DNA from: Neobacillus sp. PS3-34
Lineage (GTDB): Bacteria; Bacillota; Bacilli; Bacillales; Cytobacillaceae
Reading direction: 5' to 3'
NCBI RefSeq assembly: GCF_030915465.1
Contig: NZ_CP133267.1
Coordinates: forward strand, 4,081,001-4,145,000
DNA length: 64,000 nt
The notes under the pieces are model-generated. The model ran no database searches. It had not been told where the DNA came from and saw nothing but the letters and a program-made list of their open reading frames with translations. A program made the translations under genes and the position numbers. Positions 36,522 to 49,354 of the stretch are shown piece after piece (within the stretch, counting starts at the first letter, position 1; each line of letters begins with the position of its first letter).

Positions 36522-37297
36522 GTCAGTGGTCAGCACTTCTGCAAAAAGAAATTCTTGAAATGTGGCGCAATTTTAAATGGATATGGGTACCTATTACCTT
36601 TATTTTAATTGGAGTTAAAGAGCCACTATCAAGCTATTATATGCCCCAGATAATTGACGCGTTAGGCGGATTGCCTAAAGGGGCTGTCATAAAATTGCCT
36701 GAACCATCTGCAGCTGATGTGCTGATAAAAGGAGTAGGCCAGTACAACACAATAGGAGTATTAATTATTGTTTTAGCCACGATGGGTGTAATTGCAGCTG
36801 AGCGGAAAAGCGGAGTGGCAGCCATGATTCTTGTTAAACCTGTTTCGTATGCTTCATTTGTTACAGCCAAGTGGATGGGAAGTTTTTTGCTAATGCTATT
36901 ATCCTTCTTTTTGGGCTATTTAGCGACATGGTATTATACAGGAATTTTATTTGAGTGGATTCCATTTAATGATTTTTTCGGGTCATTCCTGCTTTATGGA
37001 AGCTGGATGATGTTGATCATTACAATAACAGTATTTTTTAGTTCATTATTTTTAGTTCCAGGTACGGCAGGATTTACTTCACTGGCCTTTGTGGTACTTC
37101 TCAGTTTAATCAGCAGCGCACTTTCAAAGTGGCTGAAGTGGAGCCCTTCCCAGCTGGCCGACTATGGGAACCATCTTATTTCCGGGGCATCAATCCCTGA
37201 AGGAACATGGCCCTCCCTCATGATAACAGGTCTCTCCATCATCTTCTTATTAGTGTTAAGCATTGCCGTATTTAGAAAAAAAGAACTTGCTTTGTAA
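36518..37297 (+). CDS. yxlG: ABC transporter permease, YxlG-like
   Basis: The intact 259-residue permease has about six membrane segments, of the ABC-2 type. It starts with ATGA overlapping the ATPase stop, so it is the membrane half of the same exporter. Confidence 0.85.
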   Translation: MSQWSALLQKEILEMWRNFKWIWVPITFILIGVKEPLSSYYMPQIIDALGGLPKGAVIKLPEPSAADVLIKGVGQYNTIGVLIIVLATMGVIAAERKSGVAAMILVKPVSYASFVTAKWMGSFLLMLLSFFLGYLATWYYTGILFEWIPFNDFFGSFLLYGSWMMLIITITVFFSSLFLVPGTAGFTSLAFVVLLSLISSALSKWLKWSPSQLADYGNHLISGASIPEGTWPSLMITGLSIIFLLVLSIAVFRKKELAL

Positions 37298-37384
37298 AAA
37301 TGCTTTTTAGTTTATCTGCAGAAATAACTGGTCTATAATTGGCAATGAGAAAAAGAGAAGCCCATATTGAGAGGAAGAAAAAAT

Positions 37385-38239
37385 ATGTTTGAACAAACCG
37401 GCTTGGTTTTAGAAGGAGGGGGCATGCGCGGCGTTTATACAGCTGGTGTGCTGGAATACTTCCTGGAACATGATATCTTTTTCCCATATGTGATCGGAGT
37501 TTCTGCGGGGGCATGCAATGCAGCGTCCTATTTATCACGCCAAAAGGGAAGAAATAAAACAGTTACAGTCGAATATGTCTCAGATCCACGATATTTATCA
37601 TGGAAAAACTACTTTAAAAACAGGCAATTTTTTGGCATGGATTTTATATTTGACGAGATTCCAAGTAAACTGGTTCCTTATAATTATGATGCATTTCATG
37701 GCAGTTCTACAGAATTCGTGGTCGGGACAACCGATTGTGAAACAGGTGAGCCAGTCTTTTTTGGGAGAAAGGATTACGGAAAAGATTTGTTGACCGTGCT
37801 GCGGGCTTCAAGCTCATTGCCATTTATCGCTCCAGAAATACGATTTAAGAATAGAATTTTGCTTGACGGCGGTATTAGTGACCCAATTCCTCTCAAAAAA
37901 GCAAAGGAAGATGGATATCAAAAAAACATTGTAATCCTGACAAGAAATGAAGGGTATATAAAAAAACCGTCGAAGTTCCACTTCCTTGTAAACAAAAAAT
38001 ATCCAATGTATAAGGGACTACAGTCAGCCTTAAAAGAGCGCTACAAGGTTTATAATGACACCATGGCCAAGCTCGAAAGGGAGAAGGATGAAGGGAATGT
38101 TTTTATTATCCGGCCTTCAAACCCTTTGAAGGTTGGCAGAATGGAAAGAAATCCGGCAAAACTGGAAGAACTTTATAACCAGGGCTATGCGGATGCGAAA
38201 AAATCAATGGCCTCTTTGCAGGAATGGATAAACAATTGA
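37385..38239 (+). CDS. Patatin-like phospholipase
   Basis: The 284-residue protein carries the oxyanion motif GGGMRG, the nucleophile elbow GVSAG and the catalytic Asp in DGGISDPIP, the Ser-Asp dyad of patatin lipases. It has no signal peptide. It likely hydrolyses membrane lipid acyl esters. ATG 37385 follows GAGGAAG; an ATG 18 bases upstream is less well placed. Confidence 0.87.
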   Translation: MFEQTGLVLEGGGMRGVYTAGVLEYFLEHDIFFPYVIGVSAGACNAASYLSRQKGRNKTVTVEYVSDPRYLSWKNYFKNRQFFGMDFIFDEIPSKLVPYNYDAFHGSSTEFVVGTTDCETGEPVFFGRKDYGKDLLTVLRASSSLPFIAPEIRFKNRILLDGGISDPIPLKKAKEDGYQKNIVILTRNEGYIKKPSKFHFLVNKKYPMYKGLQSALKERYKVYNDTMAKLEREKDEGNVFIIRPSNPLKVGRMERNPAKLEELYNQGYADAKKSMASLQEWINN

Positions 38240-38280
38240 ATGATCAGGTATGATAGCAGAATAAGCAATAATAGTTGCCT

Positions 38281-38318
38281 AAAAGGACAATCCATCAATT
38301 GGATTGTCCTTTTGTATT
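38281..38318 (+). terminator. Rho-independent terminator of the patatin gene
   Basis: AAAGGACAATCCA and TGGATTGTCCTTT form a 13-base stem, followed by TG and a T-rich tail. Confidence 0.85.
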
Positions 38319-38405
38319 TTTCCAGGTAACAATCGTTTTCTCTATCATTATTTTATCAGGAGATTAATAGACTAAAATAAGAGGGAAGGATAAGGAGTTT
38401 TCAAA

Positions 38406-39193
38406 ATGAAGATTTATGACTATTATAAGGATTCAGCAAATATAACATTAAATGGCGGAATAGCATCGCTTGTTCCAGCAATATTCATTATTGTTTTTAA
38501 TCTTTTATTTTTAAAGCAACGGATGATTATGGCTTTCTGTCTCCCATTTTTGGCATACAGTTTTTTTTGCTATCAACTTTACTACTATAAAACAAAAGAT
38601 TCTCTCTTGATATTAAAGAATATGGCACGGAACAAATACCATATAAAAGCATGTTCTCATCAAAGCAGTTACTCGTTTTTTATCTGCCAACCTATACACC
38701 AAGGCTGCTGCTGTTTTTTCCGGACGGTAACAAAGCCGGAGAAATAAGAAACAGTACTACTAAAAAGGAAGTATTAAAGGGGTTTATTACATTAAGAAAG
38801 ACACCAAAGAGATATACACTATACGACGAGAATCAAAATTCCTCTGGATTTTACCTGATTAAAAAGAATAAAAACATAAATATAGAAGTTTACAACGATA
38901 AAGAAGAGTTTTTAGGGAATTTTCAAAAAGGTAAGCAATACGGAAACCTGCTTGATACAGAAGGATCTTGTTGGGGAAAAACGGTTGGTTCCCGTCTTTA
39001 TATGGATGAAAAAATCCTAAGCTCTCAGGATAACGAACTCGTAAGGCTGAGGAGGGGATGGATGCCTCTAGAATGGAGCAAATTATTTCCTGAACCAAAT
39101 ACCCCTATCATTTCGTTAAATCCAGAATTATCAAATGAAAAGAAACTGATGAGTATGTCATTATTAATCCAAGAATTTTTTATTGAACGATAA
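38406..39193 (+). CDS. Unknown membrane protein with a beta-rich C-terminal domain (frame broken near 38648)
   Basis: The N-terminal part has two hydrophobic segments (about residues 18-35 and 42-58). One base appears missing at 38643-38652 (AAAAGCATG). The next frame gives a C-terminal domain with YLPTYTPRLLLFFPDGNKAG, KTPKRYTLYDE, and NSSGFYLIKKNK, ending at 39193. The tail reminds me of tubby/LURP-one-like domains found in Bacillus proteins, but this is weak. Without the repair there would be two separate small proteins. Confidence 0.55.
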
Positions 39194-39331
39194 TTGGAAG
39201 TAAAACATGAGATCAAGCGGAATGGCTAGCTTAAAAGTAAAAATTTTTCAAGTATTTACATTTTTTGATAATTTTATCATAATAAAGACATGTATTCGAC
39301 ATATAATAAATATTTTAGGCGGGGATTGTGA

Positions 39332-40573
39332 GTGGAGGTATTTGTTGCAAGGCAGCCAATATTCACGGAAAAAGAAGATGTTTTTGCATACGAGCTTCTT
39401 TATAGAAATAATCAAGTCAATCAATTTCCGCAGATTGACGGCGATAAAGCCACAGCCGATGTGATTATCAATAGCTTTTTGAATATTGGAATTGATGAGC
39501 TTTCAAATGGAAAACCATGCTTTATTAACTTTACAGATAATCTTTTAAAAGTGAAGCTGCCCACTTTTTTTCACCCAAAAGAAATCGTGATTGAGATTTT
39601 GGAATCAGTTGAAATTAGTGCGGAGTTAATTCAAATTTGCAAAGAATTAAAAGAGCTTGGCTATCAAATAGTCCTTGATGATTTTGTTTTAAATGAGCAA
39701 AATCCTTATCTCAGTAGATTATTACCTTGCATCGACATTATTAAAGTAGATTTTCAAAATACCTCTGTTTTGATGAGGGAGAAAATTGAATCTTTAGCAA
39801 AGAAAATGAAAATTAAATTGTTAGCTGAAAAAATCGAAACAAGAGAAGAATTCTCAGAAGCTGCGTCTTCAGGCTACCAATATTTTCAAGGATATTTTTT
39901 TTCCAAGCCGGTTATTGTATCTTCGAAGGATATTCCTGTAAATATCCATTCCTATTACGAAATAATAAACCTTTTGTCGGCAGATGAGCCAAGCGTGGAT
40001 AAGATTACAAAATTAATAGAGCAGGATTTATCCTTATCCTATAAATTGTTAAAACTCATTAATTCACCTTCATACAGGCCAAGGCAAAAAATCAGCTCCA
40101 TTCGACAGGCAATCGTTTTACTCGGATTGATTGAAATTCAGAAGTGGATTTTTGTTCTTGCTGTCAGAGAGACAAAGGGAGTTAAAAAAGATTTATCAAA
40201 AGAAATGGTCTCAATGAGTTTAACAAGAGCTAAAATGAGTGAATCCATTGCCATCCAGCTGCAAAGATTTACGGAGGCTTCTTCATATTTTATGACAGGG
40301 ATGTTTTCGTTGATGGATACCCTGCTGAATATGCCCATGGAAAAGGTATTGAATGATTTGCCTCTTCAAGAAAACATTTGTGAGGCACTAAACGGCCAAA
40401 GCAATGAATACAAAAAAGTCCTGGACCTGACAATTGCAGTGGAGATGGGAAATTGGGAAATGGCCTCACAGTTATGCAAGCATTTAAATATACCGGAAGA
40501 GTCTGCATTTCATTCTTATCATCAATCCATTAAATGGGCTAAACAAATAATAGAAATGGATACTTCACTTTGA
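39332..40573 (+). CDS. yuxH: EAL-like and HDOD domain protein, YuxH-like
   Basis: The 413-residue protein has a degenerate EAL domain (starts VFVARQPIFTEKEDVFAYELLYR) and a C-terminal HDOD domain (SSIRQAIVLLGLIEIQKW). The EAL part lacks the usual catalytic set, so it probably signals rather than hydrolyses c-di-GMP. It matches YuxH of B. subtilis in layout. The start is GTG 39332, with GGCGGGG in front. A terminator follows. Confidence 0.82.
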   Translation: MEVFVARQPIFTEKEDVFAYELLYRNNQVNQFPQIDGDKATADVIINSFLNIGIDELSNGKPCFINFTDNLLKVKLPTFFHPKEIVIEILESVEISAELIQICKELKELGYQIVLDDFVLNEQNPYLSRLLPCIDIIKVDFQNTSVLMREKIESLAKKMKIKLLAEKIETREEFSEAASSGYQYFQGYFFSKPVIVSSKDIPVNIHSYYEIINLLSADEPSVDKITKLIEQDLSLSYKLLKLINSPSYRPRQKISSIRQAIVLLGLIEIQKWIFVLAVRETKGVKKDLSKEMVSMSLTRAKMSESIAIQLQRFTEASSYFMTGMFSLMDTLLNMPMEKVLNDLPLQENICEALNGQSNEYKKVLDLTIAVEMGNWEMASQLCKHLNIPEESAFHSYHQSIKWAKQIIEMDTSL

Positions 40574-40611
40574 AAAAACAGCCTTGGATGAACTCTAGGC
40601 TGTTTTTTCAT
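40573..40611 (+). terminator. Rho-independent terminator of the YuxH-like gene
   Basis: AAACAGCCT and AGGCTGTTT form the stem around an 11-base loop, followed by TTT. Confidence 0.8.
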
Positions 40612-40679
40612 TGATTATTAAAACCTTTTATGAGATTCTAATGGTATCTTTTCTTTTCAAGAGTCCGGAGGTAGTTATA

Positions 40680-41663
40680 ATGGAAATCGAGTTAATTAAA
40701 TGCCATGGATCTGATAATGATTTTTTTATTATAGATGAAATTACACATGAGTATGTTTTTACCGAAGAACAGAGGGCAGAACTGGCAAAAGCATTGTGCA
40801 ATCGGGGATCTGTACTAGGAGCAGACGGTATTCTCTATATTATGAAAAGTGAACATGCGGATGGAAGAATGAGAGTTTTCAATGCAGATGGGTCAGAGGC
40901 TTCCATGTGCGGAAACGGTCTTCGCTGTGCAGGAAGGTACGTTTGTGAGCTACTCGGAACAAAAGAAGCAATAATTGAAACAATGAAAGCAGACCTTCAG
41001 GTAATGGAGCAGACTGAAATTTATTCGGATGTCTCTACATACCTTGTTGAAATATCACCCGTTTCCTTCCGTCTGGAGGACTTGCCATTAAAGCTTAATA
41101 CAGAAACCCTTTTAGAGGAAAAAATTCCAGAGCTTTCGGAGAACTTAATATTTACTGCTCTCGCTGTACCTAATCCACACCTGGTTTCCATAGTTGATAA
41201 AGAAATGCTGCAGACTGGGATTCAAGAGGAGCTTAGCAAAAAGGTGAATTCCCCCAATCAATGGTTCCCCGATGGCGTTAACGTCAGTTTTGTAAATTCT
41301 CTTAGTCCTGGGAATATATATGTCCGAACATATGAACGGGGAGTCGGTTTTACGAATGCCTGTGGAACTGCCATGTCAGCTTCCACTCTGGTGACCTGTC
41401 TGCTTGAACTAAACGAATTAGAAACGCCGGTAAACGTCTATAATAATGGCGGAAAAGTACAATGTGTAGTCCATAAGGCTGATGGGGAATATAAAATCGA
41501 CCTGATCGGAAATGCTACCTTTGTTTACAAAACGATGGCGTCAGTTGACTTAACAAATTACACATTTTCAATCGGGGCCAAATCCGACTTTGGAGAACAG
41601 GCTGCATATTCCAAATTGCAACAAGAAGCAAAAAGCTTTTTAAATCAGCATCTTCAGGGATAG
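40680..41663 (+). CDS. Diaminopimelate epimerase-like protein, long form
   Basis: The 327-residue protein has both catalytic cysteines of DapF: Cys77 in MCGNGLRC and Cys228 in TNACGTAMS, in the two pseudo-symmetric halves. DapF interconverts LL- and meso-diaminopimelate. It is about 40 residues longer than usual DapF because of an extended C-terminus, and the start motif reads HGSDNDF rather than HGxGNDF. ATG 40680 follows CCGGAGG. It is not in a lysine operon, so it may be a paralogue acting on a related amino acid. Confidence 0.78.
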   Translation: MEIELIKCHGSDNDFFIIDEITHEYVFTEEQRAELAKALCNRGSVLGADGILYIMKSEHADGRMRVFNADGSEASMCGNGLRCAGRYVCELLGTKEAIIETMKADLQVMEQTEIYSDVSTYLVEISPVSFRLEDLPLKLNTETLLEEKIPELSENLIFTALAVPNPHLVSIVDKEMLQTGIQEELSKKVNSPNQWFPDGVNVSFVNSLSPGNIYVRTYERGVGFTNACGTAMSASTLVTCLLELNELETPVNVYNNGGKVQCVVHKADGEYKIDLIGNATFVYKTMASVDLTNYTFSIGAKSDFGEQAAYSKLQQEAKSFLNQHLQG

Positions 41664-41669
41664 ACTAAT

Positions 41670-43510
41670 CTATCCCTTTTTTCTATTTTCTTTAAGGAAT
41701 CCCAGTACGGGTGCAAATGGCTGCTTGTCTTTTATTTGGAAATAATCCTTAAATGGATTTCCTATTGTGTAGATTCTTTTTAATGCATTACGGAAATGAA
41801 AATCTTTTAAGCTTAGCTTTTCATTTATTTCGTCCCAAAATAAAGGAGTTGCAACTCCTGCCCAAGAGTTCCCTCTTAATGAATAAGGAGCAATGATTGT
41901 CTTTCCTTCAGCATGTTGCACATAATCAACATAGAGCCGTCCTCCGCGGTTTTTCTTCATTCTTTCAATAGTAAACGAATCGGAATCTTTGGATATAAGA
42001 TACTCTGCAATAAAGCTGGTAAACAGCCTCGTTTCTTCAAAGGAAAAGGCATTTTCGGGCAATGGAATATAAATTTGCAGTCCTTTATTTCCAGATGTTT
42101 TAATAAAGCTCGTTAATTTAAGCTCATCAAGTACTTCTTTAATAAATAAAGCAGCTTTAATAGCAAGCGGAAAAGCGTCTGTAGACGGCGGATCCAAATC
42201 AAAAACAATTTCACTTGGCCCTTGCTATTAACCGTTTTAAATGGAATATGGAATTCAATTGCAATCTGATTGCCGAGCCAAATCAGTGTTTCAAGGCTGT
42301 TGCAAAGAATATATTCAATCCCTTCTTCGGAAAAAGTATCGACGAAATCCGGTGCATAATCAGGGCAGTTTTTTTGGTAAAAGGGTTCACCATACATACC
42401 ATGTGGAAATCTTATCACCGTTAGGGCGCGGTCATTTAAAAAAGGAAGCATGTAAGTAGAACATTCTCGTAAATAATTTATGAAATCGTTTTTGGTAATG
42501 TCTGAATCCTTCCACAACGGCTTTTCTGGATGTGTGATTTCTAGCCCCGAAGGCAGATTTTTTAGCTGGTTTACAAACCTTTCAAACGTGCATTCTTCAG
42601 GAGTAAGATCGAAACGGAATCGATCAAAATGAGGCTCCCGGAGCTGGTTTTCGTATAGCTCCAAGTATTTAACCTCCAAGCAAATCGCCGGGAGAACATA
42701 TATATATTGGTCATCTTCTTTTTGTTTATTTTGTTTCAGTGTTTGGAAAAGTGCCTTTTTCTCATCAGGCTTTAATCCAAATAAAATATGTCCTACTCTA
42801 TAAATCGCATCGCCCTTATAAACTCCTATCCCAATATATTGGTTTGTTTTATCCAAGTCAGTAATAAAGCAGCTCAAAAACTTAAAATTTTTAAATTTCA
42901 GCCACCTGTTTGTCCGTTTTCCTTCCTCCCACAACCCTTTTCTATGCTTTGCAACAATTCCTTCACCGTCATATAAAACAATTTTTTCCCAAAGACTGTT
43001 AAATTCTCTTTCAGGTTCAATCATCTGCAGCAATTGGGCATTTCCAGCATCAATCCCTTTTTCAAAATAAAGTAATTCAAATAGCTTGGCCAGTTCGGTT
43101 TTCCTCTCAAGATAAGTGTTTGAGAGGAGCGGCATACCTTGAATTTTGAGTATGTCAAAAATAAGCAGCCGGGAAGGGTGCTTGTACGCCTGCTCACTTA
43201 TTTTTTGGGTCGACTTTAATCTTCCTCGTTTTTGAATTTCTGAAAAATTAGCCTTATAGCTGTTTTCCAAAATAGTCAGCTCTCCATCAAGCTGTAAAGG
43301 CAAATAAGGAAGAAAAGCTTTTTTATGGTTTAAAAGAAACTGCTCTATTTCGGGAAATTGGGGAAGAAGTGTTTTACCGTTCCGGCTTATTAATTGAAGA
43401 CTATCAGGACTCCAATCAAGAATAGCGCGAAATCCGTCATATTTCACTTCATATAGCCAATCAGGACGGTCAGGAGCTTCAAAGGTAAGACTGGGCAGCA
43501 TCGGTTTCAT
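41670..43510 (-). CDS. ligD: Bacterial NHEJ DNA ligase/polymerase LigD (frame broken near 42219)
   Basis: ATP-dependent ligase domain first: the adenylated Lys23 is in EVKYDGFR, with LQLDGEL and GEGIVAKH further on. The C-terminal polymerase (primase-like) domain begins with THPEKPLW and has DLDPPS with the metal-binding Asp pair. One base is missing at GGCCC 42217-42221; restoring it gives KGPSEIVFDLDPP. Ligase plus polymerase without a nuclease domain is the usual Bacillus layout (about 613 residues). ATG 43510 follows AAAGGAGA. It is divergent from ku. Confidence 0.92.
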
Positions 43511-43675
43511 ATTTTTCTCCTTTCTGTACAAGGTTTACCGTTCATTTTCAATAAAAAAATAAATATAGAGGCTTTATTATTTTGTTTAAAAAAGATTTAA
43601 TCATCCTTTCGGAAGTAAAAACGCATGGCATCTTTAAGAAATGCAAAAAGTAAAGAAAAAGAATGGAGAATGACC

Positions 43676-44506
43676 ATGCATACAATATGGAAAGGCAGCA
43701 TCAGTTTTGGACTTGTAAACATCCCAATCAAGCTTCATGCCGCTACAGAGGATAAGGATATAAAGCTCCGTACTCTTCATAAGGAATGTCACTCGCCAAT
43801 AAAATACGAAAAGGTATGTCCTGTATGCGAGAAGGAAGTAAAAAATGAAGATATCGTGAAGGCTTATGAGTATACAAAAGGTAAGTTTGTTGTTTTGGAC
43901 AATGAAGACCTAGAAAATTTAAAGAAAGAAAATGAAGATAAAGCAGTTGAAATTATTGATTTCGTTAAAATGGAGCAAATAGATCCAATCTACTTTGATA
44001 AAAGCTATTATATGTCTCCACATGAGGGTGGGAGTAAAGCATATTCCTTACTGAGAAAGGCGTTAGAAGAGTCACAAAAAGTAGGGCTGGCAAAAATGGT
44101 CATCCGCTCAAAGGAACAGTTGGGAGTAATACGTGTATATGAAAATACACTAATTATGGAAACCATCCATTATCCCGATGAAGTAAGAAAAGCAGGGGAT
44201 GTTCCGAATGTACCAAATGAGGATAAGGTGACTCAAAAGGAATTAGACACGGCCATTTTATTAATTGACCAGCTGACAACAGAATTTGAACCAGAAAAAT
44301 ATAAGGATGATTACCGGACTGCTTTATTGGAATTGATTGAATCAAAAAGGACAGGCAAGGAAGTTGTAACAGCCAAGCCTAAAGAAACGGCAACAAATGT
44401 TACAGACCTAATGGCCGCTCTACAGGCATCAATTGATCGGACAAAGCCTAAAAAAACAGTCGCTCCAAGAAAAAAGGCAGCTCCCAAAACAAAAAAACAA
44501 GCTTGA
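43676..44506 (+). CDS. ku: NHEJ end-binding protein Ku
   Basis: The 276-residue Ku homodimer subunit (MHTIWKGSISFGLVNIPIKL start) binds double-strand DNA ends and recruits LigD, encoded divergently next door. The core contains VCPVCEKEVKNEDIVKAYEY, quoted at the length limit. The tail is Lys/Pro/Ala-rich (RKKAAPKTKKQ) and should bind DNA. ATG 43676 is preferred over 43670 because of GGAG spacing. The pair is used in Bacillus spores and stationary cells. Confidence 0.92.
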   Translation: MHTIWKGSISFGLVNIPIKLHAATEDKDIKLRTLHKECHSPIKYEKVCPVCEKEVKNEDIVKAYEYTKGKFVVLDNEDLENLKKENEDKAVEIIDFVKMEQIDPIYFDKSYYMSPHEGGSKAYSLLRKALEESQKVGLAKMVIRSKEQLGVIRVYENTLIMETIHYPDEVRKAGDVPNVPNEDKVTQKELDTAILLIDQLTTEFEPEKYKDDYRTALLELIESKRTGKEVVTAKPKETATNVTDLMAALQASIDRTKPKKTVAPRKKAAPKTKKQA

Positions 44507-44527
44507 TTCATGGTCGTGTGGGTATAT

Positions 44528-44708
44528 AGAACAAAAGGCGTAAGCGCCCTGGGTAGCCCCGACAGGCATAAGACGAATCATGCAGTTATCCTCGGAAAAG
44601 CTATCGCTTTTCCTTCGTGCGATGAGGGTGCTGCCGAAGCGTTCCTTGTCCTGATTTCTGGAGTGATTTGGCTTATGACCCCGAGGGGCTGGGCGCTGAA
44701 GCTAGATT
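44528..44708. repeat. Imperfect palindromic intergenic repeat
   Basis: The element starts AGAACAAAAGGCGTAAGCGCC and ends GAGGGGCTGGGCGCTGAAGC; its ends are inversely complementary (AGCGCCC with GGGCGCT, AGCCCC with GGGGCT). It resembles a Bacillaceae intergenic repeat family. A hairpin module at 44589-44625 inside it is shared with the MITE-like repeat at 761-1047. A 22-base copy of its left end is in gabT. Confidence 0.65.
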
Positions 44709-46497
<1,789 letters not shown>

Positions 46498-46527
46498 CTC
46501 CTTTCCACCAGTCAAGGAGGGACCTTG

Positions 46528-48221
46528 ATGAATTTTACAAATTTTAACAGAAACAAAATGGTGGAAAAGGTATCGGGAGAGATATATGACGTACTGATTA
46601 TTGGAGGAGGCATTACAGGTGCCGGAATTGCGCTTGATGCTGTAACCAGAGGAATGAAGGTCGCTCTAATAGAAATGCAGGACTTTGCTGCAGGTACGTC
46701 TAGCCGTTCTACCAAGCTTGTGCATGGCGGTTTAAGGTATTTGAAGCAGCTGGACATAAAGGTGGTCGCCGAGGTCGGAAAGGAGCGGGCCATTGTATAT
46801 GAAAACGGACCCCATGTTACCACCCCTGAATGGATGCTTTTACCGATTCATAAGGGAGGGACGTTCGGTAAGTGGAGTACTTCGTTTGGTCTTAGAGTTT
46901 ACGATTTTCTTGCAGGCGTGAAAAAGAACGAAAGACGGTCAATGCTAAATGATAAAGAGACTTCAAACCGGGAGCCGCTATTAAAAAAGCAGGGGCTTAT
47001 TGGTGGAGGTTATTATGTGGAGTACCGTACAGACGATGCCAGATTGACAATCGAGGTAATGAAAAAAGCATTCGAATTCGGAGCTGATGCCTTAAATTAT
47101 ACCAAGGCAGACGAAATTTATTATCAAAATGGAATGGCTTCTGGAGCTGTTCTAACCGATATGCTAAGTAATAAAACATATACAGTTAAAGCACACAGGG
47201 TTATAAATGCGACAGGCCTTGGGGAGATTCAATCAGAGAAAAAGACCATTCAAAAAAAGGGAAACAGCTAAGGCTTTCAAAAGGAGTACATCTTGTTATT
47301 GACCAAACTCGATTCCCGTTAAAACAAGCTGTTTACTTTGATACTGCTGATAGGAGGATGGTTTTTGCCATTCCCCGTTCTGGAAAAACTTATGTAGGAA
47401 CGACGGATACTTTTTATCAAGACGATACGGCCCATCCTCAAATGTGTGAAAACGATCGTAATTATCTGATTGAAGCCATAAACTATATGTTCCCAGAGGT
47501 AAATATTACTCATAACGATGTTGAATCAAGCTGGGCGGGTGTCCGTCCCTTAATTTATGAAGAAGGTAAAGACCCTTCGGAAATTTCACGTAAGGATGAA
47601 ATATGGACTTCCAGCACCGGGCTAATTACGATAGCTGGCGGGAAGCTTACAGGGTACAGGAGAATGGCTGAAACGGTGGTTGACTTGCTATCCGAGGGTT
47701 TGTCACAAGAGTTGAATCGATCATTTAATGAATGCCGTACTAAAATTATGCCGATTTCGGGTGGTGACGTAGGAGGCACTAAACATTTTGCATCCTATAT
47801 AAAATCCAGAATAATAGATGGACAGCAATCGGGATTATCGGAAAAAGAAGCGAAAGAATTAGCATATAGATATGGCTCAAATGTTCCTGTTGTATATGAA
47901 ATGATTAAAAACGGAAGCAAAGAGGCAGAAAAGTATAATCTTCCAATTACTTTATTCGCAAAATTAGTGTATGGCATGGAGCATGAAATGATTGCGACTC
48001 CTGTTGATTTTTTCTTCCGTCGCACCGGTGACTTGCTTTTTAATATTGATGTGGTTAAAAGGTATAAAAATCAGGTGATTCAGCTTATGGCCGAGCGATT
48101 TGCTTGGTGTGAAAAGCAGATTTTAAATTATCAGCAGGAAACAGAACAAGCAATTATTGATGCGATTATTCCTGCAGACGCACCTGACCGCCAGAATCAT
48201 ATCAAAAAACTCTCTTTATGA
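46528..48221 (+). CDS. glpD: Aerobic glycerol-3-phosphate dehydrogenase (frame broken near 47217)
   Basis: This membrane-associated flavoenzyme oxidises glycerol-3-phosphate to DHAP and feeds the respiratory chain. The FAD-binding [13 protein letters not shown] is at the start, and [17 protein letters not shown] follows. One base is missing at GGCC 47215-47218; restoring it gives [17 protein letters not shown] and an unbroken protein of about 564 residues. AAGGAGGGA (46514-46522) fixes ATG 46528. glpK precedes it in the operon. Confidence 0.93.
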
Positions 48222-48232
48222 GAGTTTTTTTC
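48204..48232 (+). terminator. Rho-independent terminator of glpD
   Basis: AAACTCTC and GAGAGTTT form the stem, overlapping the stop codon, followed by TTTT. Confidence 0.85.
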
Positions 48233-48316
48233 GTTACTATTCTGCTTTTCAATGAGGGTTCATTTTTATTGGAGGGCCTTGCATACACTTAAATAAACGA
48301 CGATGGAGGCGAGGTC

Positions 48317-49272
48317 ATGTACAACGTTCTCATGTTTGTAGATTCGGGCGTGGATGATTCGTTTGCTTTAATGTATGCCCTTTTAAATCCGAAAATTAAC
48401 CTGGTCGGGGTTGTTAGCGGTTATGGAAATATTACAAAAGAGCAATCAATCATGAATACCGCTTATCTGTTGAAACTCGCAGGGAGGGAGGACATACCCA
48501 TCATCGGAGGAGTTGCTGGTCCTCTTTCAGGTGAGCCGACTGTATATTATCCCGAAATACATGGAAAAGAAGGACTTGGCCGATTAGACCGCCTTCCGAT
48601 TTGAAAAATATCAAGATTTATGATGTGGACAAAATTATTCAGGTCGTGGAACAAAATAAAGGGAACCTAATTATGGTTGGGGTTGGAAGACTAACGGATC
48701 TTGCTCTCCCGTTTATTATTTATGGCACCGATGCACTAAGAAATGTTTCAGCGTTATACATAATGGGAGGGGCATTCCTCGTTCCGGGAAATGTCACTGC
48801 TGAAGCTGAAGCAAATTTTTACGCGGACCCGATAGCTGCTTATACAGTCATGGAAAAGGGCAGAAACATATACCTTCACCCTTTAAATATTACAAATAGA
48901 GCCATCATTACGCCAGATGTCATCGACTTTTTGGCAGAAAACAGCTCCAGTCCATTTAAACAATTGCTAAAGCCTGCCTATGAATATTATTTTTCGGCAT
49001 ATAAAAAGCTTGTACCGGGAATTAAGGGTGCTCCGCTTCATGATGTTGTCCCATTATTCGCTTTAACAAATCCAGGAATTGTTCAATATATTCAAAGAAG
49101 AGTTCGTGTTGAGCAGTTTGGAAATGCAAGAGGGAAAAGCAGTGCTGATTTCCGGCCAAAGCCTGATGAAGAATCTAAGGAGTCCCTAGATTTCATAGGT
49201 ATGGAAGCTGATATTCAAAAGTTTATTATTGATTTTATGGAAATTTTTCTAAAAGGAAGCGTAAAAAAGTGA
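48317..49272 (+). CDS. Nucleoside hydrolase of the IunH type (frame broken near 48580)
   Basis: This enzyme cleaves ribonucleosides to base and ribose. The metal motif reads VDSGVDDSFA, where the first Asp of the usual DxDPGxDD is replaced; the remaining three are there. The frame slips at GGCC 48578-48581. Restored sequence GLGPIRPPSDLKNIKIYD joins the halves into about 318 residues. IMGGAFLVPGN and HDVVPLFAL are typical of the family. The substrate cannot be told from sequence. Confidence 0.82.
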
Positions 49273-49354
49273 GCAGTAAAATCAATTTAAGAAAGAGGAA
49301 TTTTAATATTTTTGAGGAATAATTAGGTATACGAAACAAAGGGAGATGGAAGGT

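Noticed and set aside
40611..40679. Upstream extension of the DapF-like protein
   Set aside because: The extension overlaps the terminator of the preceding gene, and CCGGAGG marks ATG 40680.
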